Origin: Deinococcus metalli
Lineage (GTDB): Bacteria; Deinococcota; Deinococci; Deinococcales; Deinococcaceae
Direction of reading: 5' to 3'
Length of the DNA stretch: 64,000 bases
NCBI RefSeq assembly: GCF_014201805.1
Contig: NZ_JACHFK010000001.1
Location: forward strand, 682,001-746,000
Below, one piece after another: positions 52,815 through 62,941 of the stretch (positions within the stretch are counted from its first letter, which is position 1; each line of letters starts with the position of its first letter). The notes below the pieces were generated by a model that did not search any database, was not told where the DNA came from, and saw only the letters and a program-made list of their open reading frames with translations. The position numbers and the translations under genes are program-made.

Positions 52815-55800
52815 CTACGCCTCGCTGGGCGAGCCGTCGCGGTCGAGCTTTTCCAGGTACGCCGCGCCGCCTTCCACCTCGGCGCGGTATCCGTCTGCCG
52901 TGCCGAAGGTCAGGGACTCGGCCAGCGTCTCGGACACCACGTATTCCTGCCACGCCTCGGCCGCCGCCCGCGCGTCGCCGCTCACGTCGAGGTGCAGGGT
53001 GATGCGGTCGGAGACCTGGAAGCCCGCGCGTTTGCGGCCGTCCTGGATGCCGCGCACGAGGTCGCGGGCCAGGCCCTCGAGTTCCAGTTCACGGGTCAGG
53101 GTGGTGTCGAAGGCCACCAGGTAGCCCGCTTCCTCCATCGCGGCGTAGCCCTCGGGTGAACGGGCGTCCACCAGCACCTCGTCCGGCCCGAGTTCAAAGC
53201 GCTCGCCGCCCGGAGCCACCACCTCGAAGAACTTGCCGTCGCGCACCGCGCGCGCGATCTCCGAGGCGTCCGCGGCCTGCAGCGCGGCGCGCACCTGCGG
53301 CACCGCCTTACCGAACTTCTTGCCCAGCAGCGGCAGGTTCGGGCGCAGCTGGTAGCTCACAAGTTCTGCGTACTGGTCGAGCAGCTCGACCTCCTTCACG
53401 TTCAGCTCCTCGCGGATCTGCCCGGCAAAGCGGCCCAGCGCGGCCGTCTGATCGGCCGTCCTGGCGCGGAGCATGACCTTCGGGAGCGGCTGACGCTGCC
53501 GCAGGCCCGTCTGCCCGCGCACGGCCCGGCCCAGCCCCACGACGCGCAGCACGGCGTCCATCTCCCCGACCAGGGCGGGCGCGGCCAGGGCCTCATTCAC
53601 CACCGGCCACGCGCTCAGGTGCACGCTCTGCGGGGCGCCTGGCGTCACGGAGCGCACCAGGTTCTGGTACAGCGTCTCGGCGAGGAACGGCGTGAACGGC
53701 GCGGTCAGCTGCGTCACCGTGACCAGCGCGGTGTGCAGGGTGGCGTAGGCGCTCACATCCACCATGCCGTCCCCGCTCCAGAAGCGGCGGCGGTTGCGGC
53801 GCACGTACCAGTTGCTCAGGTCCTCCACCACGAAGTCCTGGAGTGCGCGGCTGGACGCGGTCGGATCGTAGTTCTCCAGCGCGTCCGTGACCGTGCCGAT
53901 CAGCGCCTGCACCTTCGCCAGCAGCCAGCGGTCGACCTCGGGGCGCTCGTGCACCGGCGGGGCCGCCGCCAGATCCGGACGGTCGAGGTTCGCGTACAGC
54001 ACGAAGAACGAGTAGGTGTTCCACAGCGTCAGGAAGTACGAGCGGAAGGCTTCTCCAATCACGTTCAGGCCCACCCGGCGCGACAGTTCCGGCGGCGCCG
54101 ACACGTAGGTGTACCAGCGCGCCGCGTCGGCCCCGAACGCGTCGAAGACCTCCCAGGGGTTCAGGATGTTCCCCTTGCTCTTGCTCATCTTCTGGCCCTT
54201 CTCGTCGAGGAAGTGACCGGCGCAGATCACCGACTTGAACGCCACCGAGTCGAACACCATGGTGCCGATCTGGTGCAGCGAGTTGAACCACCCGCGCGTC
54301 TGGTCAATCGCCTCTGCGATGTAATCGGCCGGGAAGCCGCCGCGCTCGAAGACCTCGCGGTTCTCGAAGGGATAGTGGTGCTGCGCGAAGGGCATCGCGC
54401 CCGAGTCGTACCACACGTCCATCACGTACGGCACGCGGCGGAAGGTCTTGCCGTCCACGTCGAAGGTCACGTCGTCCACGAAGGGCCGGTGCGGATCGAA
54501 GTCGGGTCCGGCCACGTCGGTCCGCCCGCTGAGCTGCGCGAGTTCCGCGTACGAGCCGACCACGCGGTACTCGCCGTCCTCCGCCTCCCACACCGGCAGC
54601 GGCGTGCCCCAGTAGCGGTTGCGGCTGAGGTTCCAGTCGATCAGGTTCTCCAGCCACCCGCCGTAGCGGCCGTTCTTGATGTGCGCGGGGTGCCAGTCGA
54701 TACTCTGGTTCAGCTCGATCAGGCGGTCTTTCAGGGTCGTGTTGCGCAGGTACCAGCTCTCGGTCGCGTAGTACATCAGCGGCGTGCCGCAGCGCCAGCA
54801 GTGCGGGTAGCTGTGCACGAAGTTCTTCTCGCGCCACATGATCCCGCGCGCACGCAGGTCACGCACGATGTCGCTGTTCGCGTCCCGGAAGAACACGCCC
54901 TGCCACGGCCCGAAGCGGTGCTTGCCCGTCTCGTCCACGCCCACGATCACCGGGAACCCGTAGTTGCGGCTCAAGCGCATGTCGTCCTCGCCGAAGGCCG
55001 GCGCGGTGTGCACGATTCCGGTGCCGTCCGAGTCGCTCACGTAGGTGTCCAGGCCGCTCATCCATACGGGCTTGCCCTCGCCCTCGGCGTCGTAGGCCTC
55101 GGTGAAGGGGGGCTCGTACGCCACGCGGTCCAGCTCGGTGCCGCGGAAGGTCTTCACGACCTCGGCGCCCTCGCCCAGCACCTCCGCGAGCAGCGTGCGC
55201 GCCAGGATCAGCGTGCGGCCCTCGCTGTCCTTTGCGGCCACGTACTCGAAGTCCGGGTGCAGGGCTACACCCACGTTGTACGGCAGCGTCCACGGCGTGG
55301 TCGTCCACACCAGGAAGGCCGCGCCGGCGTCCAGGCCCAGCGCCGCCGGGTCGCGCAGCGCGAAGGTCACGTACACGCTGGGGTCCTGGATGTCCTTGTA
55401 GCCCTCGCTCACCTCGGCGTTCGAGAGGGTCGTGCCGTCCTTCGGGCAGTACGGCGCCACCCGGAATCCCTTGTACAGCAGGCCCTTGCCGTCCAGCTCC
55501 TTGACGCTCCACCACACGCTCTCGATGTAGTTCCGGTGCAGCGTCATGTACGGCTGGTCGAGGTTCACCCAGTACGCCATGCGCTCGGTGAATCTGCGCC
55601 ATTCCTGCTCGTACTCGAAGACGGTCTCGCGGCACTGCGCGTTGAAGCGGTCGATGCCGTATGCCTCGACCTCGCGTTTGGAGTTCAGGCCGAGCTTCTT
55701 CTCCACCGCGAGTTCGACCGGCAGGCCGTGCGTGTCCCACCCGGCCTTGCGCGCCACGTAGCGGCCCTGCATGGTCTTGAAGCGCGGGAAGAGGTCCTTC

Positions 55801-56015
55801 AGGGACCGGCTCTCCACGTGGTGGATGCCGGGCATGCCGTTCGCGGTGGGCGGCCCCTCGTAGAAGGTGTAGGGCTCGCCGCCCGCCGTCTGCTCCAGCG
55901 AGCGCTCGAAGATGCGTTCGTCGCGCCACCAGCGCAGCAGGGCTTCCTCCATGTGCGGGAAACTGGGGTTGGACTCGACGGGGGCGAACTTCTGCGGTGT
56001 ATCCGAGGTGGTCAT
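52815..56015 (-). CDS. ileS: Isoleucyl-tRNA synthetase, type 2 (eukaryote-like)
   Basis: This 1066-residue class I synthetase has the HIGH-region variant EGPPTANGMPGIHHVESRSLKD, a CP1 editing domain, and KMSKS in LDEKGQKMSKSKGNILNPWE. Length, the GIHH form of the motif and a C-terminal extension without a zinc finger place it with the eukaryote-like IleRS2 clade, whose members are generally mupirocin-insensitive. The start at 56015 has an AAGGAG ribosome site. The gene is preceded by a T-box riboswitch. Confidence 0.96.
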   Translation of the reverse strand: MTTSDTPQKFAPVESNPSFPHMEEALLRWWRDERIFERSLEQTAGGEPYTFYEGPPTANGMPGIHHVESRSLKDLFPRFKTMQGRYVARKAGWDTHGLPVELAVEKKLGLNSKREVEAYGIDRFNAQCRETVFEYEQEWRRFTERMAYWVNLDQPYMTLHRNYIESVWWSVKELDGKGLLYKGFRVAPYCPKDGTTLSNAEVSEGYKDIQDPSVYVTFALRDPAALGLDAGAAFLVWTTTPWTLPYNVGVALHPDFEYVAAKDSEGRTLILARTLLAEVLGEGAEVVKTFRGTELDRVAYEPPFTEAYDAEGEGKPVWMSGLDTYVSDSDGTGIVHTAPAFGEDDMRLSRNYGFPVIVGVDETGKHRFGPWQGVFFRDANSDIVRDLRARGIMWREKNFVHSYPHCWRCGTPLMYYATESWYLRNTTLKDRLIELNQSIDWHPAHIKNGRYGGWLENLIDWNLSRNRYWGTPLPVWEAEDGEYRVVGSYAELAQLSGRTDVAGPDFDPHRPFVDDVTFDVDGKTFRRVPYVMDVWYDSGAMPFAQHHYPFENREVFERGGFPADYIAEAIDQTRGWFNSLHQIGTMVFDSVAFKSVICAGHFLDEKGQKMSKSKGNILNPWEVFDAFGADAARWYTYVSAPPELSRRVGLNVIGEAFRSYFLTLWNTYSFFVLYANLDRPDLAAAPPVHERPEVDRWLLAKVQALIGTVTDALENYDPTASSRALQDFVVEDLSNWYVRRNRRRFWSGDGMVDVSAYATLHTALVTVTQLTAPFTPFLAETLYQNLVRSVTPGAPQSVHLSAWPVVNEALAAPALVGEMDAVLRVVGLGRAVRGQTGLRQRQPLPKVMLRARTADQTAALGRFAGQIREELNVKEVELLDQYAELVSYQLRPNLPLLGKKFGKAVPQVRAALQAADASEIARAVRDGKFFEVVAPGGERFELGPDEVLVDARSPEGYAAMEEAGYLVAFDTTLTRELELEGLARDLVRGIQDGRKRAGFQVSDRITLHLDVSGDARAAAEAWQEYVVSETLAESLTFGTADGYRAEVEGGAAYLEKLDRDGSPSEA

Positions 56016-56054
56016 GGCACTCCTTGAAAGCGGGTCCCGGAGCGGCGGCCAACG

Positions 56055-56343
56055 AAAAAACGACGCGCTCCAGCGTGTGCTGGGACGCGTCGCCGCTGAG
56101 GCATGCGTGGTACCACCCAACTTCGCCGCGTTTGCGGCCTCGTTGCTGTCCCTCTGTCGCGGGGCGTACGGGCGGGTCTAGTGGGCCCCGGCGTACGGGG
56201 CGGTTCTTCCGCCGGCGCGGGAGGTGATGTTCGGCGGGGAGCTGGCCACCGGGCTTCCACCATCCCCGGCTCGCTGGCGCCGCTCTGTCCGCGTACTGTC
56301 CTCACGGTCGCGTTGCTGGCTTTAACCTCCGGCTGCGGAGGTT
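56055..56343 (-). promoter_or_regulatory. T-box riboswitch controlling ileS (isoleucine, AUC specifier)
   Basis: On the minus strand the leader has the T-box core GGGTGGTACCACGC (56105-56118) whose TGGT bulge would pair with the tRNA-Ile acceptor end, including A73. Stem I elements include GAGGACAGTACGC and GGATGGTGGAAGCCCGGT, and the specifier loop GAAC-ATC-ACC has the isoleucine codon AUC at 56226-56228. A stem III-like GCCGC/GCGGC hairpin precedes the T-box. A terminator (stem 56061-56092, 14 bp with one mismatch) is followed by six T residues (56055-56060). Uncharged tRNA-Ile should block the terminator and allow ileS transcription. Confidence 0.9.
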
Positions 56344-56348
56344 GTCGT

Positions 56349-56377
56349 ATGGTAGGCCGGCTGACCGGGCCGGTCAA
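56349..56377 (-). promoter_or_regulatory. Promoter of the T-box/ileS transcript: TTGACC-N17-TACCAT
   Basis: -35 TTGACC (56372-56377) and -10 TACCAT (56349-56354) are exactly 17 nt apart on the minus strand, with start near 56342. The first transcribed bases form a AACCTCC/GGAGGTT hairpin (56323-56342). Confidence 0.7.
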
Positions 56378-56440
56378 TGACCTGCGCGCCGCGTGTCGCC
56401 CGGTGCTGGACACCCCGCGCACGGGGCCGCCCCAGCGGTT

Positions 56441-56446
56441 TATGCT
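56441..56446 (+). promoter_or_regulatory. -10 element TATGCT for rho
   Basis: TATGCT gives a ~150-nt leader before rho that contains a 22-codon ORF. No clear -35 box is visible. Confidence 0.45.
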
Positions 56447-56538
56447 GGGATCATTAAGTCCCGTCAGGTTCGCTGGCCGCCGGTGGCGGACCGCAGGCGG
56501 GCAGATCGGCGTTCCGGCGCCAGTCTCAGGAGACGATC

Positions 56539-56603
56539 ATGGAGTCCACGGCTTACCAATTCACTTCACAAACCCGCAGGCAGCGCCGGGGAGGGTCGGC
56601 ACA

Positions 56604-56607
<4 letters not shown>
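56539..56607 (+). CDS. Putative 22-residue rho leader peptide
   Basis: ATG 56539 has its own ribosome site (AGGAG, 56529-56533 region) and opens 22 codons (MESTAYQFTSQTRRQRRGG, then SAQ) ending in TGA that overlaps the rho GTG as GTGA. The codons are unlike the neighbouring genes (TCA, ACT, CAA, AGG). E. coli rho is also preceded by a leader peptide gene, rhoL, but its sequence is not similar as far as I can see. Confidence 0.55.
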
Positions 56608-57881
<1,274 letters not shown>

Positions 57882-57909
57882 GATCGTCCACCCCCACCCT
57901 GGAGCCCCC

Positions 57910-59304
57910 GTGTCCGTACCGCTACGTCTTCGTCTGACCGTGGCCCTCGCGGCCGCCCTGCTCGTCCCGGCTGCGGCCGCATCTTCCGGTCCACCCAGCG
58001 GCGTGCCGGTGCCCGTGTCCCTGCTCGATCCCGCCACGCTGGTGCAGCCGGGGCCTGACGTCACGCTGGCCCCGGCGACCGCCCACCGCGTGCTGACCGT
58101 CGTGGTCTCCACCCGCGAGACGGCCGTGCAGGTGGGCCGCCGCTACGGGGTGGCGTCCGCCGGCGTGAGCCTGCTGCCGGTGTCTGGCCGCGCGCACGCC
58201 CGGCTGGCCCAGTTGAAGCTGGTGTCCAGCGAATCCGAGCGTCCGCCGCGGCGCCCGGCGTCCGTGCAGGTGTACCGCGTGCGCGCCGGCGACACCCTGG
58301 CAGGCATCGCGGGCCGCTTCGGCCTGACCATCGTGGACCTGCTGGGGGTGAACCTCGACCGGTCCAGCCTCGACCGCGTGCATATCGGCGAGACCCTCAA
58401 CGTGCCCACGCGTGAGCGCGGCCTGCTGCTGCGCATCAAGCCCGGCCAGTCCGCGCTGTCGCTGATCGCCGGGTACGGCGCGGACCTCGTGCAGACGGCC
58501 CGCGCCAACGGCGCACTGCCCACCGAGCTGACCGTGGGCGACGCCCTGCTGCTGCCCGGCGTGCGCGCCGAGGGCTTCCAGCAGCAGCTCCTCGCGCAGC
58601 GCGCGGCCGAGAAGCGCGCGGCCGTGGTGTACGCCCAGCAGCAGCAGTACGAGCGGTTCCTGGCGTGGAAGACGGCGCAGGCCCGGCAGCGGGCCGTGGC
58701 AGCCGCGCAGCGCCAGGAGCAGTACGACCGCTACCTCGCGTGGCAGCAGTCCGAGGAGCGCCGGGCGAAGATCCAGGCCTACGAGCGGCAGGTGCAGTTC
58801 GAGGCGGCGCAGGCTGCCCTGCGGCAGCGCGAAGCGGCCGCCGCGAAGGTGGCCGCCGCCCGCCCGACCGCCGCGCGCCGCGCCAGCGAGTCCGGCGCGG
58901 TGGTCCAGCGGGCGTCCACCGGGGCCTCGGGGCTGGCGTGGCCGATGCGTGCGTACCGCATCACCAGCCGCTTTGGTGAGCGGGATATCGCGTTCCACCG
59001 CGAGGTCTTCCACGGCGGCGTGGACCTCGCCGCGCCGTACGGCTCGCCCATCTACGCCGCGCTGGACGGCGAAGTCACCGCGAGCGGGTACGGGGACTAC
59101 GGCCTGAACGTCTTCACGGTGAGCGGCAACAGCACCGTCGTGTACGGCCACATGAGCCGCGCGGCCGTGGTGGCCGGCCAGCACGTGGTCCAGGGCCAGC
59201 TGCTGGGCTATGTGGGCTGCTCCGGCATCTGCACGGGGCCGCACCTCCACTTCGAGGTGCGCCTGGGAGGGCGCCCGGTCGACCCGCTGGCGCTACTGCC
59301 GTGA
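57910..59304 (+). CDS. Secreted LysM / M23 peptidoglycan endopeptidase
   Basis: This 464-residue protein has a signal peptide (RLTVALAAALLVPAAAASS), a LysM domain (~117-165: YRVRAGDTLAGIAGRFGLTIVDLLGVN), a second LysM-like region (~170-220), a long Q/A/R-rich coiled coil (~225-330) and an M23 LytM domain: FHGGVDLAAPYGSPIYAALDG, VVYGHMS and GPHLHFEVR. The zinc ligands are all present, so it should cut peptide cross-links. GTG 57910 is 28 nt after rho. Confidence 0.92.
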   Translation: MSVPLRLRLTVALAAALLVPAAAASSGPPSGVPVPVSLLDPATLVQPGPDVTLAPATAHRVLTVVVSTRETAVQVGRRYGVASAGVSLLPVSGRAHARLAQLKLVSSESERPPRRPASVQVYRVRAGDTLAGIAGRFGLTIVDLLGVNLDRSSLDRVHIGETLNVPTRERGLLLRIKPGQSALSLIAGYGADLVQTARANGALPTELTVGDALLLPGVRAEGFQQQLLAQRAAEKRAAVVYAQQQQYERFLAWKTAQARQRAVAAAQRQEQYDRYLAWQQSEERRAKIQAYERQVQFEAAQAALRQREAAAAKVAAARPTAARRASESGAVVQRASTGASGLAWPMRAYRITSRFGERDIAFHREVFHGGVDLAAPYGSPIYAALDGEVTASGYGDYGLNVFTVSGNSTVVYGHMSRAAVVAGQHVVQGQLLGYVGCSGICTGPHLHFEVRLGGRPVDPLALLP

Positions 59305-59702
59305 ATGGGCGCCCGGACGGCCCGGGCCTGCGGCTGCTGGTCGTGGACGACGAGGAACAGATCCTCGAACTCCTCGACCTCACGCTGAGTCTGCACGGCT
59401 ACGACGTGCAGACGGTCCCGAGCGGTCCCGATGCGCTTGCCCACCTCCACGTTCAGGACGTGGACGTGATCGTGATAGACGTGCTGATGGCCCCGTGGGA
59501 CGGCTTCCAGACGGTCCGTCACCTGTGCGCTGCCCTGCCCTTGGTGCCGCCGGTGGTGTTCCTGTCGGGCCTGAACCGACCGGACCCGCTGCCAGACCTG
59601 GGCGGCGATGTGCGGGTGGAGTATCTGGTCAAGCCGTTCCGTCCGTCCGAGCTGATCGCTGTGATCGAACACGTCTGGGCGTCCCGTCCCCCCACGGACT
59701 GA
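59301..59702 (+). CDS. Single-domain response regulator
   Basis: This 133-residue protein is a receiver domain alone: acidic pair D16-D17 (VVDDEEQIL), phospho-acceptor D60 (VIVIDVLM), a serine at the switch position (VVFLSGL) and K in [12 protein letters not shown]. With no output domain it may act through protein contacts. The GTG overlaps the M23 stop (GTGA), tying it to the wall hydrolase; its kinase is unknown. Confidence 0.92.
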   Translation: MNGRPDGPGLRLLVVDDEEQILELLDLTLSLHGYDVQTVPSGPDALAHLHVQDVDVIVIDVLMAPWDGFQTVRHLCAALPLVPPVVFLSGLNRPDPLPDLGGDVRVEYLVKPFRPSELIAVIEHVWASRPPTD

Positions 59703-59743
59703 CCCCATCTGCTCCCGCCTGCTGACCCTTCCGATGGGGTCAG
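59699..59743 (+). terminator. Inverted repeat after the response-regulator gene
   Basis: CTGACCCCAT (59699-59708) and its exact complement (59734-59743) are 25 nt apart. The right arm ends 8 nt before the pdxS -10 box. Confidence 0.5.
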
Positions 59744-59751
59744 CTGTTGGC

Positions 59752-59757
59752 TACCGT
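59752..59757 (+). promoter_or_regulatory. -10 element TACCGT for pdxST (leaderless)
   Basis: TACCGT ends 6 nt before the pdxS ATG at 59764 and rejects an upstream in-frame start. Confidence 0.6.
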
Positions 59758-59763
59758 GGAGCC

Positions 59764-60654
59764 ATGAGCGAGACCACCACCGGAACGCCCCAGCTGAATC
59801 GCGGGTTTGCACAGATGTTCAAGGGCGGCGTGATCATGGACGTCGTCACGCCGGAGCAGGCGCGCATCGCCGAGGCGGCCGGCGCCACCGCCGTGATGGC
59901 GCTGGAACGCGTGCCGGCCGACATCCGCCGCGACGGCGGCGTGGCCCGCATGAGCGATCCCAAGATGATCAAGGAGATCATCGCGGCCGTGACGATTCCG
60001 GTGATGGCCAAGGTCCGCATCGGGCATGTGGTCGAGGCGCAGATCCTCCAGGCGCTCGGCGTGGACTTCATCGACGAGTCCGAGGTGCTGACACCGGCCG
60101 ACGACCAGTTCCACATCCTGAAGACGGACTTCCGCGTGCCCTTCGTGTGCGGCGCGAAGAACCTCGGTGAGGCGCTGCGCCGCGTGGGTGAAGGTGCCAG
60201 CATGATCCGCACCAAGGGTGAGGCCGGCACCGGCAATGTCGTGGAGGCCGTGCGCCACGCCCGTACCGTGCTGGGCGAGATCCGCGCGATCCAGTCCCGC
60301 CCAACCGAGGAACTCATGACGGTGGCGCGCGATCTCCAGGCACCGTACGAACTGGTCAAGTACGTGCACGAGCACGGCCGCCTGCCCGTCGTGAACTTCG
60401 CGGCCGGCGGCGTCGCCACCCCGGCCGACGCGGCCCTGATGATGGTGCTCGGCCTGGACGGCGTGTTCGTGGGCAGCGGCATCTTCAAGAGCGACAATCC
60501 CGAACGCCGTGCGCAGGCCATCGTGAAGGCCGTCACGCACTACCAGAACCCGGACGTGCTCGCCGAGATCAGCGAGGACCTGGGCGCCCCGATGACCGGC
60601 ATCAACATCGACGAGCTGATCCCGGCCGAACGCCTTGCCAGCCGTGGCTGGTAA
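59764..60654 (+). CDS. pdxS: Pyridoxal 5'-phosphate synthase subunit PdxS
   Basis: This 296-residue TIM barrel makes PLP from ribose 5-phosphate, glyceraldehyde 3-phosphate and ammonia. It has [37 protein letters not shown]83 in [13 protein letters not shown], and [16 protein letters not shown] with [11 protein letters not shown]. It overlaps pdxT and is probably complexed with it. Confidence 0.98.
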   Translation: MSETTTGTPQLNRGFAQMFKGGVIMDVVTPEQARIAEAAGATAVMALERVPADIRRDGGVARMSDPKMIKEIIAAVTIPVMAKVRIGHVVEAQILQALGVDFIDESEVLTPADDQFHILKTDFRVPFVCGAKNLGEALRRVGEGASMIRTKGEAGTGNVVEAVRHARTVLGEIRAIQSRPTEELMTVARDLQAPYELVKYVHEHGRLPVVNFAAGGVATPADAALMMVLGLDGVFVGSGIFKSDNPERRAQAIVKAVTHYQNPDVLAEISEDLGAPMTGINIDELIPAERLASRGW

Positions 60655-61258
60655 AGCCGCGCCCGTGGTGGGCGTCCTGGCCCTCCAGGGCGCCTTCCGC
60701 GAGCACCGCCAGCGGCTCGAGAGCCTCGGAGCCGCCGGGCGCGAGGTCCGTCTGCCCGCCGACGTGGACGGTCTGGCGGGCCTGGTGCTGCCCGGAGGGG
60801 AGAGCACCACCATGACCCGCCTGCTGGACAGCTTCGACCTGTGGGAGCCGATCGCGGCCCTCCACGCGCGGGGCGGGGCACTGTGGGGCACGTGCGCCGG
60901 GGCGATCCTCCTCGCGGCGGACGTGCTGGGCGCACCGCCCCAGGACGGCGGCCACCAGCGCAGCTTCGGTGTGCTCGACGTGACCGTGCAGCGCAACGCC
61001 TTTGGACGTCAGGTGGATTCCTTCACGACTCCTCTCGATGTGCGTGGGCTGGACGCGCCGTTCGAGGCGGTGTTTATCCGCGCGCCGACCTTCGTGCGCG
61101 TTGGGAGCGACGTGGACGTCCTCGCGGATTACGCCGGCCACGCCGTGTTGGTGCGGCAGGGAAGGGTCCTGGCCAGCGCTTTCCACCCGGAGCTGACCGG
61201 GGATGCCCGGCTACACCGGGCGTTTCTGGAGATGCTTGTCCCAGAATTAACACGCTAG
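60644..61258 (+). CDS. pdxT: Pyridoxal 5'-phosphate synthase glutaminase PdxT
   Basis: This 204-residue class I glutaminase feeds ammonia to PdxS. It has [26 protein letters not shown], nucleophile C84 in [11 protein letters not shown] and the His/Glu pair in [11 protein letters not shown] 60644 overlaps pdxS by 11 nt; an in-frame TTG at 60635 is an alternative. Confidence 0.96.
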   Translation: MAGKAAPVVGVLALQGAFREHRQRLESLGAAGREVRLPADVDGLAGLVLPGGESTTMTRLLDSFDLWEPIAALHARGGALWGTCAGAILLAADVLGAPPQDGGHQRSFGVLDVTVQRNAFGRQVDSFTTPLDVRGLDAPFEAVFIRAPTFVRVGSDVDVLADYAGHAVLVRQGRVLASAFHPELTGDARLHRAFLEMLVPELTR

Positions 61259-61280
61259 AAACAGGGAGAGGAATAAAATA

Positions 61281-61316
61281 TTCACGAGCTCGAAAAATCG
61301 TGAATACTTTCACTAA
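61281..61316. repeat. 36-nt AT-rich intergenic element, copy B
   Basis: TTCACGA-N10-TCGTGAA forms a perfect 7-bp dyad, then 5 nt and TCACTAA; GTGAA-N4-TTCAC forms a second dyad. It lies 41 nt upstream of the -10 box of the hydrolase pair. Confidence 0.65.
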
Positions 61317-61357
61317 GATGTAAGCATTTCAGTACGTCCGCCGGCACTCCCGTCACG

Positions 61358-61363
61358 TAGGGT
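61358..61363 (+). promoter_or_regulatory. -10 element TAGGGT for the hydrolase pair (leaderless)
   Basis: TAGGGT ends 7 nt before the GTG at 61371. Confidence 0.5.
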
Positions 61364-61370
61364 AGGGGCG

Positions 61371-62111
61371 GTGGAGACGAGCGTGTACGAACGGGATGGA
61401 GCGCGGCTCCACGTCGCGACGACGGGCCACGGCCCGGACGTGGTGCTGATCCACGGTCTCAGCGGCTCCGGCCAGTGGTGGCGTCACAACGTCCCTGCGC
61501 TGAGCCGCGAGCACCGCGTCCACGTGCTTGACCTGGCAGGGTACGGCCGGGCGCGGCGGCAGCGGGCTTTGGGCGTGCAGGCCGTGGCCCGGCTGGTGGC
61601 GGCGTGGCTGGAGGAACGCGACCTGCACGATGTCACGGTCATCGGTCACTCGATGGGCGGGCATATCAGCCTGCATGTCACGGCCCTGGTGCCGGACCGC
61701 GTGTCCAGGCTGGTGCTTGCGGCGGCCAGCGGCCTGCTGCGTCAGCCCCTGCCGCGCGTGATGCTGGCGCTGCCCGGCGCGCTGGTCACGGGCCGCAAGC
61801 GCTTCCTGCCGCAGATCATCGGGGACGCGCTGCGGGCGGGGCCGCGCAACCTGCTCATCAGCAGCCGCGACCTGCTGCGCGACAGCGTGCAGGAGCTGCT
61901 GCCGGCCGTCCATGTTCCGACGCTGGTGATCTGGGGTGCGAGGGACGCCCTGGTGCCCGTGAGCGTCGGGCGCATGCTGGCCGGTCTGGTCCCCGGCGCG
62001 ACGCTGCACGTGATTCCCGGCGCCGGCCACGTGGTGATGGTGGACGCGGCGCCCACCTTCAACCGGCTGGTGCTGGACTTCATGGCTGAGGGCCGAGGGG
62101 AAGGCGGATGA
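61371..62111 (+). CDS. Alpha/beta hydrolase
   Basis: This 246-residue hydrolase has an oxyanion HGLSGSGQWW, nucleophile S94 in VIGHSMGGHI, acid in WGARDALVPV and His in IPGAGHVVMVD. Esterase, lipase or dehalogenase-like activity is possible. The GTG start follows a leaderless -10 box. The gene is coupled to a second hydrolase by an ATGA overlap. Confidence 0.9.
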   Translation: METSVYERDGARLHVATTGHGPDVVLIHGLSGSGQWWRHNVPALSREHRVHVLDLAGYGRARRQRALGVQAVARLVAAWLEERDLHDVTVIGHSMGGHISLHVTALVPDRVSRLVLAAASGLLRQPLPRVMLALPGALVTGRKRFLPQIIGDALRAGPRNLLISSRDLLRDSVQELLPAVHVPTLVIWGARDALVPVSVGRMLAGLVPGATLHVIPGAGHVVMVDAAPTFNRLVLDFMAEGRGEGG

Positions 62112-62854
62112 AGGTCGACCGGATATTCCTCGACGTGCACGGCCTGCGCACGCACGCGCTGGTGCTGGGGCGCGGAGCCCCGCTGGTGGTTGTGCCCGGT
62201 CTGGGCTGCGCGTCGTGGATGTACCTGCGGGTCGCGGCGGCGCTGGCAGATGACCGACGCGTGTACCTCTACGACCCGCCGGGCCACGGGTACAGCCAGG
62301 GCACGGCGTCGTTCCCGACGTGCATAGAACACCTGACAGACCACCTGGCCGCGTGGCTGGTGCAGGCCGGGCTGGTGGGCACGCCGGTCTTCGGGCACTC
62401 GCTGGGAGGGGAGGTCACCTTCGACCTCGCCGCCCGCTACCCGGGGTTCTGTACGGCTGTCGTCGCGTGTGCTCCAACCGGCATTCCCGAGAATCCCAGC
62501 GTGCCGGTGCAACTGCTGCGCCTGTTGCGTGACCTGCCGCGGGAACGCGCCGCCCTGCTGGTCCCTGGCCTGCGCGCGTACCGGCACTGCGGTGTGCGGC
62601 GGATGCTGCGCCTCGCGGACGATCAGACGGCCCACGACACCGGGCCGCTGCTCGGCCGAGTCGACGTGCCCACGCTGCTACTCGACGGCCTGAGCGATCC
62701 GGTGATCCAGTCGTGGACGGTTCAGGCCATCCGGACCGCCATTCCGGACGCGGTCGTGCGGGAGATCGCCGGCGGCACGCACGCCCTCACGGATTCGCAT
62801 CCCCGGGCGGTGGCGAGATACACCCTGGATTTTCTTGAGGCAATCGAAAGGTGA
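62108..62854 (+). CDS. Alpha/beta hydrolase
   Basis: This 248-residue hydrolase has VVVPGLGCASWMY, S98 in VFGHSLGGEV, acid in LDGLSDPVIQSW and a C-terminal His in GGTHALTDSHP. It is only distantly similar to the preceding hydrolase, so a recent duplication is unlikely. The two are probably one operon with related substrates. Confidence 0.9.
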   Translation: MKVDRIFLDVHGLRTHALVLGRGAPLVVVPGLGCASWMYLRVAAALADDRRVYLYDPPGHGYSQGTASFPTCIEHLTDHLAAWLVQAGLVGTPVFGHSLGGEVTFDLAARYPGFCTAVVACAPTGIPENPSVPVQLLRLLRDLPRERAALLVPGLRAYRHCGVRRMLRLADDQTAHDTGPLLGRVDVPTLLLDGLSDPVIQSWTVQAIRTAIPDAVVREIAGGTHALTDSHPRAVARYTLDFLEAIER

Positions 62855-62862
62855 ACAAATCA

Positions 62863-62898
62863 ATCACGATCTAGCATAGTCGTGAAACTATTCACTTA
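62863..62898. repeat. 36-nt AT-rich intergenic element, copy C
   Basis: ATCACG, 11 nt, TCGTGAA, 5 nt, TCACTTA; the inner dyad here is GTGAA-N4-TTCAC. Further GTGAA motifs lie at 62851 and 62907. It starts 9 nt after the second hydrolase stop. Confidence 0.6.
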
Positions 62899-62911
62899 AG
62901 ACTGCGGTGAA

Positions 62912-62928
62912 ATGGCTAGTTCAGCCAT
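62912..62928. terminator. Short hairpin between the hydrolase pair and aspS
   Basis: ATGGCT-N5-AGCCAT is a perfect 6-bp dyad between convergent genes. It is a weak terminator candidate. Confidence 0.4.
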
Positions 62929-62941
62929 CTCCGTCCATCTG

